Source: Neckera pumila
Lineage: Eukaryota > Streptophyta > Bryopsida > Hypnales > Neckeraceae
Assembly: GCA_963969595.1 (NCBI GenBank)
Contig: OZ018409.1
Location: 29,153,282-29,217,281, forward strand
Direction: 5' to 3'
Length of the DNA stretch: 64,000 nucleotides
Position numbers and translations under genes: made by a program. The notes beneath the pieces were generated by a model. It did not search any database. It was not told the origin of the DNA and saw only the letters and a list, made by a program, of their open reading frames with translations. Positions 11,282 through 22,074 of the stretch are shown here, piece after piece (the stretch's first letter is position 1; each line of letters starts with the position of its first letter).

Positions 11282-12952
11282 TCAAGCAAACCTGGCGAAC
11301 GAAGCTCCCTTGATCATTCGAAGAGAAATCCTCGCTCGAGCTTGACCTGCTGGACTCATCACGTACGAGGATTAGATCAGAGCCGGAATGAAACTAAACA
11401 CCATCCTCCAGTCAAAGACCTCGGTCCTCCAAATCCTTCCAGAGCGCAAATACGATCTACAGTAGCAAGTGCCACATTTGGAGCCCCAAAATGCTCAACG
11501 AAGCAAGCAGAGGGACTAACACCCTCCAGCTAGAGATCACTCCGGAACTTCGTGTACACGAGTGAAAGATCAATGGCGTCATTTCCAGAGCCTAGGACGT
11601 CGAGACACCACGAAGTTTCCACTACAACTTTCAATTTCAATCATGGTAAAAACTGGTGGAAGGGAGACAAAGACGGAGGCAAACAACTCTGATACTTTCA
11701 AAAAACTCCGAGCTAGTTACCGCACTACTGCAACATTTGCCTCAATACCTTGACACGAAGGAAGGTAGCCTGTCTGCGACATTGTTCCAGAAACAGAAAA
11801 CGGTTTCTCAACACCCCCGATCCAGAGTCCAGACAAAGACCTACCTCAAAACGCCAGAAAATCGAGTGCGCTCCTGATAACAACGCTGCTGCCGCTGCTG
11901 CTGCTAATGTTACAGATCTCGATGTGAGAGATCTCAGAGAAACCGTTGTGCGCACTAACTTAGTTTGCACCCAACCGAGAACTCCGGGTGGTTGTTTTGT
12001 GATGAAGCTTGAGCACGAGTGCGCAACTTATATTGATCATGTGCTGGTGTAGCGAAAACGTCGGTTGCGGCGGAGTCCGCCAGGAATGATGCACCAGCTG
12101 CCCAGGGAATCAAAGGGAGAATGTCCAGAAATGGAACAGTTCCATTAAACTATTTGGATTCTTGTGTTACTTTGGAGGCGCGGGAGGGATGGCGCGCTCC
12201 GTCTTTCTGGTAAGGGTGGAAGGTAATTACTGTATGCTCACCTATACTCGTCACGAATTACAACAGCGCAATTTTACTTTTATCAAACATGGTTTTATTT
12301 GATTTTAATTGAATCTTGTTGGCAACTACTGTACAAGAGGGTTAGTTCTAAGGCACTTGTAGCATGCATTTGTTTAGATCACTGTTTGCAAAAAAATAAC
12401 GAATTTTCAAAAGGATTATCTCTAGATGTCAGTACCGAAATTCAACAGGCATTAGGCTCTCATAGACTCTCATGTTCTGGATTATCTACAGTACATCTTA
12501 TGAAAGTAATATGGAAGTATTTGCAGCCCTTCTCTTGGTCCAAATGAGTGTAGATGTTGCAGTAACAAGGTCAGTGCTGATTTACATGGGTGTGTACTAG
12601 TAGTGCGTACATCCTACGGTACATACCTTCGATATTACGGAGCCAGTAAGTTGTTAAAAATTTGCTGGGACCCTGGTGGGGAGTGGATGGATGCTCCGAA
12701 CTCCCTCTTGTGCCACGCACTCTTGCCTTGAGATTGCGTGTCGCGGGTTGAAATTGTGCCTTGGATGGGGGTGATCCCACGGTGCAGCGCGTTTTGTGAG
12801 TGTGCCCTCGTGACGAAGTGACGGCCGGGCCTTGTCTGAGTGGATCGGAAAGGTTCCATGAAAGTAACGGCCGGGCTTTTGGGGGGTGGGTTTCCTGACA
12901 AGTGTCTATTCCTGACGACTGCACGGTCTGTATTTTGGACGGAAGGATTGGG
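11282..12952. other. Intergenic region with an unassigned poly-Ala open frame
   Basis: Base composition is less AT-rich than the repeat sea. An open frame at 11750-12052 (+) contains a run of seven alanines encoded by a GCN repeat near 11885-11908, followed by an unrecognised sequence. No intron structure or family motif supports it as a gene. The first few hundred bases are the likely promoter of the minus-strand hydrolase. Confidence 0.35.
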
Positions 12953-13324
12953 TTAGAGCATCCCACCCGTCTTGCATATTGGATGACTTGTAGCCACCGG
13001 CTTGCAAAATTGCCCCACCCGTCTTGCATAATGGATGAACTTGTCAAGAGGCCAAGCCAAAAGTTTTCGGTGGCTTCCAAAACCGGGCTCTTTTGCAAGC
13101 CAAAAGGTGGCTTGCAAACCGGCTTGCAAACCGCATGAGACAAGCGCCTTTTCCACTTTCCCAAAAAACAAGGACATGATCCGTGAATGTGGACGTAGCT
13201 CATTGAATGGTGATGGCTTCTTAAGAGGCCGTGGGTGGGGCGACCCTTCTTCCCTAACTTGCAAAATGGACTGCCAGGCTTGCACCTTGGCTTACATTTT
13301 GCAAGCCGGGTGGTGATGCTCTTA
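12953..13324. mobile_element. PIF/Harbinger-like MITE, TTA-flanked GAGCATC ends
   Basis: The element (12956-13321, 366 bp) begins GAGCATCCCACCC and ends GGGTGGTGATGCTC, with TTA directly repeated on both sides. A 3-bp TTA target plus GAGCATC termini fits the PIF/Harbinger (Tourist-like) type. The interior has several CTTGCA/TGCAAG motifs in both orientations, which create long but meaningless open frames. A relative lies at 58224-58638. Confidence 0.82.
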
Positions 13325-14362
13325 GGACTCGTTTCCAAGGAGGCCTGGAGGGGTCCAGAATTAGATCTCCAGGCCTCCAATGCTGCATCTAGCGCAAACA
13401 GAGTTGGATGGACAGGAGCATTAATCAAAGGCCTTCTTCTAAATTGTACGCCGGGTGAACATTTCTAAGATTTTTTTCTCCGGTTGCCCATGGTCAGCTT
13501 GCCCCCCCCCCCCCCCTAGTTCCAACCTCCATGGAAATTGACCCTTAGAGACTTAGAGTCGAGCTATTCGCATGCAAGGCTGGACTCGGAGATGGTCCAG
13601 GCCTCGGACTTCGAGGTCTGGTCCATGCCACATCTTGCTTTCGGATGTGAACCAGTTCTCAAATTTCCTCTTTTTTTGTAACGTTTGGAATTTAGTGGCA
13701 TGTGGCAACCAATGAACAAGGTAAGCCACGGAAGCAAGTCTTGGAATAGGTGAGACAAAGACACAAAAAGGAGAAAACTTTTAGAAAAATAGTAAGTTGG
13801 ATTGATGGAAAGGAGAGCGGGTTTGAAAATCCTACATTCAAGGATGGGAAGAACCAGAGTTCCATATCAGAAATCAAGTTGCGAAAGTGTTCATGCGGAC
13901 CATCTGTGCCCGGTTGAAGAGCGGGTCAAGTCTCTACATGCGAATAGGCCCTCAGCTCTTTGCTTCCAGGAACTTTGGAATTCAATACCTTAAGTTTGTT
14001 TGTTTGTTTGTTTGTTTGTTTTGTTACGGTGAGATCTCCCCGACCGTGCATGCCCTAGTGGTTTGCTTGGTATCGTCGGAAAGCTCTCAATCAAGAGGGG
14101 TGGACAGGCTTGGTTTTGTGTCGTTTGACCTATGATGTGGAAGTTATCAAATTTCGAAGTTATTATAGATTATAAATTATAAAATTACTTTATTTTTTTA
14201 CTATTTGGCTGTGGTAGCGGCACAAGACATGCTAGTATTAAGTATAGAACACCCATAAGTCCAAGTAAACAAGTCAGCATAGTTGGAGGTACATGTTTCA
14301 ATAAATAAATATTTTGTAGTATTAGCAATTGAAATTATGAATTTTCAAAAAGAAGAAATATG
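13325..14362. other. Intergenic sequence with hairpin and microsatellites
   Basis: Perfect 11-bp inverted arms GGAGGCCTGGA (13339-13349) and TCCAGGCCTCC (13368-13378) enclose an 18-bp loop. A run of 16 C lies at 13502-13517, and a TTTG repeat at 13995-14021. No gene is recognised. Confidence 0.55.
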
Positions 14363-14688
14363 GCGAATTTCGTTAAAATGGCGGTATTCCTAGTGCCATT
14401 TTTTCCTTGTGCCATATTCCTTATGCCATTTTTTCAGACCATCCACTCTAAATATCTAGAATTGGTATATATTCTAGACATCTAAGACTGTTGTAGATTT
14501 CAAACATCTAGGAACCATATAGATTTTAGATTGACTGTTCTAAAAAATCTAGGATTGGTATAGACTTTAGATATCTAAGAAAAGCGTAGATTTTCAAAAT
14601 GTACTACTGGTCTAGATTTCAGAACAGCCGTTCTGAACTGAAATAACATGCCCTTGGAATGGAATGCCGCCATTTTAACGAAATTGAC
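14363..14688. mobile_element. MITE with GTTAAAATGGCGG ends, copy 1
   Basis: Inverted ends TTTCGTTAAAATGGCGG (left) and its complement (right) bound about 326 bp. The interior repeats a degenerate motif of about 35 bp around ATCTAG and TATAGATTT. A second copy with the same architecture is at 18090-18390. The target duplication could not be settled. Confidence 0.75.
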
Positions 14689-16064
14689 CATAAATTAGAA
14701 TTTTTGGATAAGATATGTAATTACAATGGAATTTCATAGTAGATTCTAAGTATGAGTTCATATTTTATCCAAATCTTGATTTTCCTCTTGGAGTTGTCTA
14801 ACTCTAAATTCCAACACACTTGTCTTCATCTAGAAGTTGTTGAACTCCAATGTACTTATTATCCACGTGGAGTTGTTAAACTCGAGTGCACAAATCTAGC
14901 ATCTGAAAATATCTATCTCCAAGCAAACTCTATTTGCACACTAGTATGCATTTCATCATTAATTCATTGATCCATCAAATCTCATAACGCTCCATCAGGG
15001 GTTATGAAAGTTGAAATTCTAGAAAACCTAGTTTTTCTCTTGGTTTGTGAAGAGTCACCACTAGTAGGGCCTTAAACTTTTGGATTTTCTCAAAATCTTG
15101 TTCCTATGTTGGATCTTGCTACAACCCAAAAGTTTGAGGCCACACTTGATAGCTCTCTTTGAACCAAGGAAAAAATCAAGTTTTCCAAATGCCAATTCTA
15201 ACGCGCCCTAGTGTGTATGAATGGACTTTGATGTACATAAATTGGCTAAGCTTTGCAGAAAAGACAAAAAGAAATTCCAGAATTCTACATAGAAGCACAA
15301 TGTCTAGGAAGAACCAAATTTTAGTGTTGTTATATATTCTTGACCAAAATGTCTTTTGAAAGGCTTTGCTACATATTTGTCAACATATTATCGTGAATTT
15401 AATAAGTTGAAAACAAATTAGAATTTCTATTGATTTAATTAAAAATGGTCAGAATTATGGTTGGTTATAATTGAAATGAAGAGGAAATTAAATAGGATAA
15501 GGGTAGACAATAAATGTTTTTGGCTAGCCAAAATCCGGGGCAACAAGATGCAAATCAACCAATTTAAAGCCATGGATGGTGTAAGTTCTCAAAGAAAGGC
15601 CTATGGCATGGTAAGCCCAAATTCTCTCCAAACCCTGTGGAAGTGTACAACATTTGCAAAAAGAGAACTAGACTGATTGTTGACTAGCAAAAATTTGGAG
15701 AGGACAACTTTTTGATTTTTTTCGTAAATTACATTTAACAAATAACAATAGACTTGAGTATTTTGGTTGCTTATGTTTGACAACAAGGCAAAGCTACTGC
15801 TAAAATGTAGTTTCACCCTACTCACATTGAAATGAAAACATCTTGAAACCTAGCAAAAGCAATTTCGACTCTATAAAACTTGGAAACTATTTTCCAATTC
15901 TAGCACAACAACCAAAGTCATACTACTAGATTGAAAATTTTAGTGCAAGTTGTATTAATTTCCACAATAATAAAAAGATTTAGATGATTCTAATTTCCTT
16001 CCTTCACTATTCAAACAAATAGGTGTAATGTGGGCAATTAATGAAAATGTTTTGCAATTGAAAC
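14689..16064. other. AT-rich intergenic sequence
   Basis: No gene or bounded element is recognised. Short GAGTTGTnnAACTC-type motifs recur near 14790-14885, without clear periodicity. Confidence 0.4.
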
Positions 16065-17053
16065 TACACTATATAGTGAAATTAGGCTGCTCTATATTAA
16101 TTTCTTGATATTGGACACTATATTTATATGTACAGTTATTGTGAAAAGATGCAGTAATGAAGGAACCATGTATGTTGTATAGGTTGGTGCATTGTTCATG
16201 GCTTGGAGTTTAGAAAATTGCATGCGCCTCCATGTGGACAAGCAATGAGTCATGAGCTAACTTCTTTCAATGAAAGCAACCTAGTTGTTAACCCCTAAAT
16301 GATGGACCCATGACCATTGATTTCAAACCGTACTGCCTATCACTCAATTTGCTACCATTTTGCCACTAGATATGTATGAATTTTTTATTTTTTTTCAGAG
16401 ATGAAAGTACATGTCTTCTTTACTATAGAAAAAACTTAGATATTTTTGTGGAAAATTAATTTTTTTAAGAATTTTTTAAAAAAAAGTGAAGAAAAATTAT
16501 ATTAAATAGAAAAGTATTTTAAAAAATCTGAAAATTTCACCATAAGTGTATATCACGATGACAAACATCATGGTGTAAACTCAATTTCCGTGTCATTCTA
16601 TAATTAGAAGATAATAGACATTGAAAATACACCCAATGTTCAAATTGCAGTAAAATATGCAATATTAGGAATTTTTTCAAAATTCAAATTGGAGTAGAAA
16701 CTAGAGTAGATGAGCTTCATTTTGTTAGTTTGACTCAAACTCAAAAAATATCATTTTTGTGGAGAAATTTCAGATTTAAAGCAAGGAGCAACAACTTCCC
16801 AAAATACTCTAAAATAGCCTATTTTGTGATCCGTTTTTTTTAATAGCTTCTCATTTCCATGAAGTCAAAAATTGGAAAGAGTACAAACTCAATTGGATAC
16901 TCTTTATAACTCAATGTGAAAGGTCAACAAGGAAAAGGAAGATGAAAAAATGCTTTTGAACTCCTCTTAGCTCCACAATATTGTCATCGGAACGCCACGG
17001 AATGGCGTTCACTGCGTTCCAGGGTTAAGGCAACTTAATTTTACCATTTTGTA
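16065..17053. mobile_element. CACAAAATAGTG-type MITE split by a TTAA element
   Basis: This copy lies in the opposite orientation to those at 23.2-23.8 kb. It starts near 16067 (CACTATATAGTGAAATTAGG). It runs parallel to the 23583-23835 copy, sharing CATGCGCCTCCATGTGGACA and CATGAGCTAACTTCT, as far as the TTGTTAA at 16285-16291. It resumes at 17029 with GGCAACTTAATTTTACCA and ends CATTTTG|TA. The gap is filled exactly by the TTAA-flanked element at 16288-17028. Confidence 0.8.
16288..17028. mobile_element. TTAA-flanked element (subfamily D) nested in a MITE
   Basis: TTAA at 16288-16291 precedes CCCCTAAATGATGG, and TTAA at 17025-17028 follows CGTTCCAGGG. Removing it restores the MITE reading GTTG-TTAA-GGCAAC, where the related copy has GTTG-TTGA-GGCAAC. 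This is direct evidence for insertion with a 4-bp duplication. An internal stretch starting near 16678 (AAATTCAAATTGGAGTAG) is related to one near 60230 in the member at 59561-60364. A small palindrome, GAACGCCA/TGGCGTTC, lies near the right end. No coding capacity. Confidence 0.8.
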
Positions 17054-18089
17054 GATTAAAGTTATAAAAACTCCATGACCTACAACAACAACTCAAACAA
17101 TTTGCTTCAATAAATAATTCAAAAAAAGAATTCGATTTTATAAAAGCAAACTCAAGAAGATTTGTCTTTATGAAGCTCAAAATCACTGAATAATAGACCG
17201 AAGACTAACAAATTTGAAAGAATATTTTTTTCACCCTCAAACTCAAGTGTTATTATAGCGTCAGTGTAAAGAAGGATAGATAGGATCAACTTACATGTAT
17301 CGGTGGCCGGGCAATTGCATAGGGCTTGCTATAGAAAAAAAATAGAGTTTGCACTTTCATGTGGATCCGATGGGTGGAGAGGGAAACAATAAATAAGTCA
17401 CACACACTAGTCTCCACCCAAATGAGATTGTCCACCGATATCGGTACAACTTCCACTCCTCCTTTCTCGCTTGCCCACCCAAGCACCACAATTGATGAAA
17501 CCACTTTTGTCCTCTTGCTTGAATTAGTTGGAAACTTGCCCACCGGGTGAACATGTAAAGAGGCCCATAGCACCTTCTACCAAATTATTTTCTTTTTCCC
17601 GAAAATTAAGGTTTGATAGATGCTTAAAAAAAAAAAAAAAAAAAATTGTTTTGCCAATCAATACCTCCAATACCTCCAACAATGCGGCTTGCCAATATAC
17701 CGCCCAAAGTGCGTCTAAATTTAGTCGGTTTTCAGTGTTTCCGACAAGCTGGGGAGCCACCAAACTCAAGCCAAAATTACTGTTGGCCGGATTGCATGGC
17801 CGCTGTATTTGGAATGAGTTCGCCTGCCATGATCCTGGCCATGCGTGGCCTCAAGTGATTGGCTCAGAAGGCTCCCCAGCCTCCACGGAAGTACCAATTT
17901 GGATTTTCAAAAATTTGAGAGATCCACGTCACCCTACCCCTAGGTAAAGCACCAAGTCACCAAGCACATAAGAAATCTTGGGTGCTTGTACATGAAGTCA
18001 AAATTGGTACGACCTTCAGGAAAATTTGAACACATATTGGTTTCTTTGGTAGGAATATCATTTTTTTCTTCTAATTCAATGCCCTAATA
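17054..18089. other. Intergenic sequence with an 11-bp inverted repeat
   Basis: GCTGGGGAGCC (17748-17758) and GGCTCCCCAGC (17870-17880) are perfect inverted arms bounding 133 bp and may be the ends of a short MITE. A run of about 20 A lies near 17625-17645. No exon structure is recognised. Confidence 0.45.
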
Positions 18090-18390
18090 GTCAATTTTGT
18101 TAAAATGGCGGTATTTCATGTGCCATTTTTCAAAAAGTGACATCTTGGTTTGGTACAGATTTCAGAAATCTAGGATAATTATAGATTAGATTTCAAAAAT
18201 CTAGCACAAATATAGATTTTCAAACCGCATGGTCTAAAAATATAGGATCTTTGTAGATTTCATATATCTAGAAGAATTATAGATTTCAAGAATCTAGAAC
18301 AAGTATAGGTTTGAGACCATTTTAGACTCCACAGTCTGAACTGTTAAAAGTGCCAAACTAACAAAATACTACCATTTTAACAAAATTGAC
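18090..18390. mobile_element. MITE with GTTAAAATGGCGG ends, copy 2
   Basis: The left end GTCAATTTTGTTAAAATGG and the right end, its exact complement, bound about 301 bp. The interior repeats ATCTAG/TATAGATTT motifs as in copy 1 at 14363-14688. Confidence 0.8.
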
Positions 18391-18658
18391 CATCCTAATC
18401 AAAAGTTATGCATGTATAGTTAGTGTACACCCTTAGTAGGAATATCATTTTCTTTTCCGATCGGGTGGGCTAATAAAAAATTATGCTACCTTGAATTTTT
18501 CAAGTAGTTTGGGTATAGTATGCAAAACTTACCCTCTACTTCTCAAATTTGACAAGTATGCAACTAAAATGATATTTGATGCAAGTGTCCAAAACCTTAA
18601 ACCGTATCGTGCAAAAATCTCAATCTAGGAAGAGTGAAAAGTCTGCTCATCATCAATC

Positions 18659-19588
18659 TTAACCCCTAAAGGACCATTGTCCCTTCGGGGGACAAATGGG
18701 ATTTCGGGCAGGTACCTATGGGCTGAATTTTTGTCGTAATTTTTTGAAACGTTTTTTGAAGATAGAAAAACTGCTATGCTTTGTGGTAGTATAATTTTTT
18801 TTCAATCGGTGCCCAGAAAAAAAAGTTATACCCAAATAAGCTCAAAACAGGGGACATGGGGCAGCAAAAAAAAATTCAATTTTCAATTTTCAATTTTTTT
18901 TTCTTTTTTTTTTCTTATAGATTATATTTTTGTCTATTTGGAAAGCTTTGATTCATTTGATTTGGATTTGTTATGAGAAAGTTATGGACAATCTTGTTTT
19001 TCGAGCACTTAGAGCATCTTCCTGAAAAAATAACTTGTAGGATTCATTTCTAAATGCAATTCTTGCAATTTTTCAAAAAAAAAAGTTCCACAAGGTTTAG
19101 TTCTTTTGCTAGAACAATCTTACCATTGAGATTAGTGCTTTTTAATTCCATATAAAAGATATTAATATTTTAGATTTTCCTTCTATCTTGTACCTACTTC
19201 TACTTAACAATTTTTTTAGTAATAAAAATTAAGTTTTTTTGTATATATTTTTTTTCCCTAGACTCTCAACTCAATTCTCCACTATAAAGATTAAAAGCTC
19301 AAAACTCTGTAGTGCAAGACATTTAACCTAAAAATGTTCAAAGTCATAAAATCTAGTCCCGCAATGTGCTGAAATCTTGTTTTTTTCACTTTAAATGCAA
19401 ATATCTTGTAATTTGTGCGGTCAAAAATTCTGAAATTTTTTCCACACATTGTTGTACTAGTTGGATATAAGATCCTACGGTTATATGTGACAAAAAAACA
19501 AATTTCAATTCTTTTTACTCTTTGCTATAGAAATGGCAGTTTTGAGTGTTTTTTGGCAGAAAAATGGCCTTGGTCCTTTAGGGGTTAA
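18659..19588. mobile_element. TTAA-flanked element, type B, full length 930 bp
   Basis: The ends read TTAA|CCCCTAAAGGACC and GGTCCTTTAGGGG|TTAA, an excellent inverted repeat. Internal landmarks shared with other type B members are GTCCCTTCGGGGGACAAA next to the left end and AAATGGCAGTTTTGAGTG near the right end. It shares its right TTAA with the short element that follows. No transposase is encoded. Confidence 0.9.
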
Positions 19589-19815
19589 CCCTTAAAAGAC
19601 GACGGGGTGACCCTGGAAATCATCCTTTTTCATTATCGTGTGACATCATTTACATTAAAAAATCTAAAAATATCTATTGGAAGTCAAGCTACTGTACAAG
19701 ATCTCCCCTTTTTACAACAAATTGGGAGGATGAATAGGCGCACTTCTATCCTATGCAATTTGATATCCTGTCATCCATCGGCCACAAAATGGCCTCCTCG
19801 TCGTTTAAGGATTAA
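19585..19815. mobile_element. Short 231-bp TTAA-flanked element
   Basis: TTAA|CCCTTAAAAGACGACG and CGTCGTTTAAGGA|TTAA form an imperfect inverted repeat. The left TTAA is also the right flank of the preceding element, as expected when a TTAA-targeting element uses an existing duplication. The interior is unlike the 930-bp members. Confidence 0.75.
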
Positions 19816-19822
19816 CAATGAC

Positions 19823-20035
19823 ATAATCGGTTGTTGACTTTTCAACGTTAACTTGGCTTTGTCCCATTGGCAACCCGTCACCATTGCCATTACAAGTTGC
19901 AACTCATAACCTTCTTTCCTTTCAACTTGCTTCCTACACCCTTGGATCATGAAGATCAAAGGTTGTGATTGAAAAATGTACGTACAATCGATTATTCGTC
20001 GCTAACACAGCTCATTGGTTATCTAATATGGGAGT
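19823..20035. repeat. Dispersed ~210-bp repeat, copy 1
   Basis: It matches 20640-20860, sharing long stretches such as CCATTGCCATTACAAGTTG and CTACACCCTTGGATCATGAA. The copy at 20640-20820 has CATAACCGGTTGTTGAG and CAACCGGTTATG as inverted ends, so the repeat is probably a MITE. This copy is more decayed. Confidence 0.7.
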
Positions 20036-20117
20036 ATATAACAAATCAACAAATCATAGGGCTCCTAGATTTCTTGGATGGTACAAGCTGCTTGCATATA
20101 GGCCGCCATGCTCCAAC

Positions 20118-20461
20118 TAAGGTAACAGGTCCAGAAATCACCCATTTAAGAGTTGAAAGTGAATATTGGGACGGCAAAGCTTCTTATAATCAATTTTTAG
20201 TAAATTTTCCTTGAAAGACAAGAGGAATTGGCATCGAACCCAAGTCGTTTCATATTTTATGGAGCTTTCTCAAATTTGTTATGAAATTTTGAAGTTGAAT
20301 TGACATAGGGCTCTAAAATTGCCCACCCCCTAAAATGTACACTGCTTGTACATTGTTGAAGGCTATGAAAAAGCAACATGTAACAAGCAATGTACATTTG
20401 AGTAAAGTGGGCGATTTCAGAGCTTGTGCGATTTCAAAGCCTGTTACCTTAGTTAATGTTG
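20118..20461. mobile_element. MITE with TA|AGGT ends
   Basis: AGGTAACAGG (from 20120) and CCTGTTACCT (to 20459) are inverted, with TA on both sides. Subterminal sequences mirror each other: AAATCACCC on the left against GCGATTTC on the right. Core 340 bp, no coding capacity. Confidence 0.82.
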
Positions 20462-20639
20462 TGCTCGGAGCTGCACATATCCATCCTCGCCGATCGCATT
20501 GGCGGTAAATTGACGGAGGCCACGTACAGCGGCACTCCAGATTTTAATAACAATCGAAAAGACTGCTAATAACTTAAGCTTAGGTGCATTGAAAGCCTGA
20601 AACAGTGAAGCCAAGCTAGAGTCCAACGCTTATACTGAT

Positions 20640-20860
20640 CATAACCGGTTGTTGAGTTTTCAACACTCACGTGGCACCGGCCCATTGGCAACCCATCACC
20701 ATTGCCATTACAAGTTGTAACTCATAACCTTCTCTCCTTTCAACTTGCTTCCTACACCCTTGGATCATGAAGATCAAAGATTGTGATTGAAAAGTGAACA
20801 ACCGGTTATGTCCGATAACCTACTTGCCGCTACCGCGGCTCGTCGGTTATCTAATACATA
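20640..20860. mobile_element. MITE-like ~210-bp repeat, copy 2
   Basis: CATAACCGGTTGTTGAG (from 20640) and CAACCGGTTATG (to 20820) are inverted ends. It is absent from the equivalent place in duplicate copy 2 (about 22200), so it is an insertion into copy 1. Similarity to copy 1 of this repeat (19823-20035) continues to about 20860. Confidence 0.68.
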
Positions 20861-21248
20861 TCAATCCGAGATGCTCAACCAACCTTCATGCAGTGTTGTG
20901 AATGTGTTGGCCGCACAAGGTTGGCTCTCGGTTGCCGCGCGCCTTGCATTAGCACAACTAAAATACGGAATTCAGAACGTTGACAACCAGCTTGACTGCG
21001 GAGAAGAGTGTATGTAGCTCACCACACTCCAATGCCTGAGACAGTCACTACACTAGCTCTACAGACATACAGAGTGTGTGGAGGAATGGAACCGATCTTT
21101 TCTGTGCTCTACAGTGCATTGAATCTCACAAATAAGAGTTGAATGTGAGACAAGTGTCCTACAAGGAATGATATATTATAGCATGGCAATTGTGCAGGAT
21201 ATTCTTCAATTGTGAGGAGAGGGTGAGAAGAATCCCTGGAGTCCTAAG

Positions 21249-21524
21249 TAAGGTGGGTACACCCAAAACCGCCACAAATTGGTACTGTGCCTAGTTACTG
21301 TTACTAGGTTGGTCAGATTTTCATACAGTCTTATTGGCAAGTGAAAGGAGGTTCCAACGCACTAAAGAATGTAGCATTTGGATACTGTATGCAAAAGTTA
21401 TTAAGGAACAAAGTTTGGTTCTAAAAGAGTTTCTTCCACATAGGTACAGAACTGATTTTGGAGATGTACATAGAATATAGATGGCGGTTTAAGGTCAATG
21501 GCGCATTTGGGTGTACCCACCTTA
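21249..21524. mobile_element. MITE with TA|AGGT ends and visible empty site
   Basis: Perfect 19-bp inverted ends, TAAGGTGGGTACACCCAAA and its complement, include the TA on each side. The duplicate at 22855-22875 lacks the element (GTCCTTAGTGAACGCCC against GTCCTAAGTA...TAAAGGGC), so the insertion and its TA target can be seen directly. Confidence 0.9.
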
Positions 21525-22074
21525 AAGGGCACCCTCTTTTCATCAAAAACCACTCCAAAAAATGGGTGGGACCATGAACCAACTGGTGTGCAAAAAATAA
21601 AAAGATAGATATGTAGCCACCGCTTTCATGAAACTGTCAAATTTTAGCTGCTTGTTATTTTGAATCCAAGACTAAATAATACCCAACTTGAGGAAGGCAA
21701 ATATCATTCTTGGACAATACTTTAGGGTTGGTCGTTGAAGGGCTCCGAGTGCTTGGGCAAGTCGAAGGCATGCAGGTATTGGTTTAGGGTTGGTCATAGC
21801 AGCCACCCCCACTTGTTGTTGTCTGTGTCTACTCGATGTAATGAGATTTGGAGTTTTGTTTTCAAAACCGGCTTGTCTACTCTTTGAGAGAGGAGGATTG
21901 TAGCCACTGCAAATTTGAACGTGTCTAGTGAGAATTTGATATTAGAGGAAATGAACAAGAGATTTTGATGATGGGAGAGGATGCAACCGGTGCCGGTGAA
22001 AAAAAAACTCAGCTCCTTCTACAAAGAGGAGGAGGCAAATTACAAGGGCAGCTCCCAAAACTTCCCGAGCTGCA

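Larger units (their letters stand above)
20480..21720 (+). repeat. Segmental duplication, copy 1
   Basis: It aligns in order with 22075-23090. Shared blocks include CATTGGCGGTAA, CAGCGGCACTCC, TCCAACGCTT, TTAGCACAACT, TGTGCTCTACAGTGCATTGA, TGAATGTGAGACAAGTGTCC and AATGGGTGGGA. This copy has gained the ~210-bp repeat at 20640-20860 and the MITE at 21249-21524. Confidence 0.75.

Noticed and set aside
12571..13428. Long minus-strand open frame of 285 codons
   Set aside because: It runs through a TTA-flanked MITE with inverted repeats, and the overlapping frames on both strands are products of the repeated CTTGCA/TGCAAG motifs. No domain is recognisable.
20221..20260. ATCGAACCCAAG stretch considered as part of a tRNA T-arm
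   Set aside because: No cloverleaf or anticodon stem can be folded around it on either strand.
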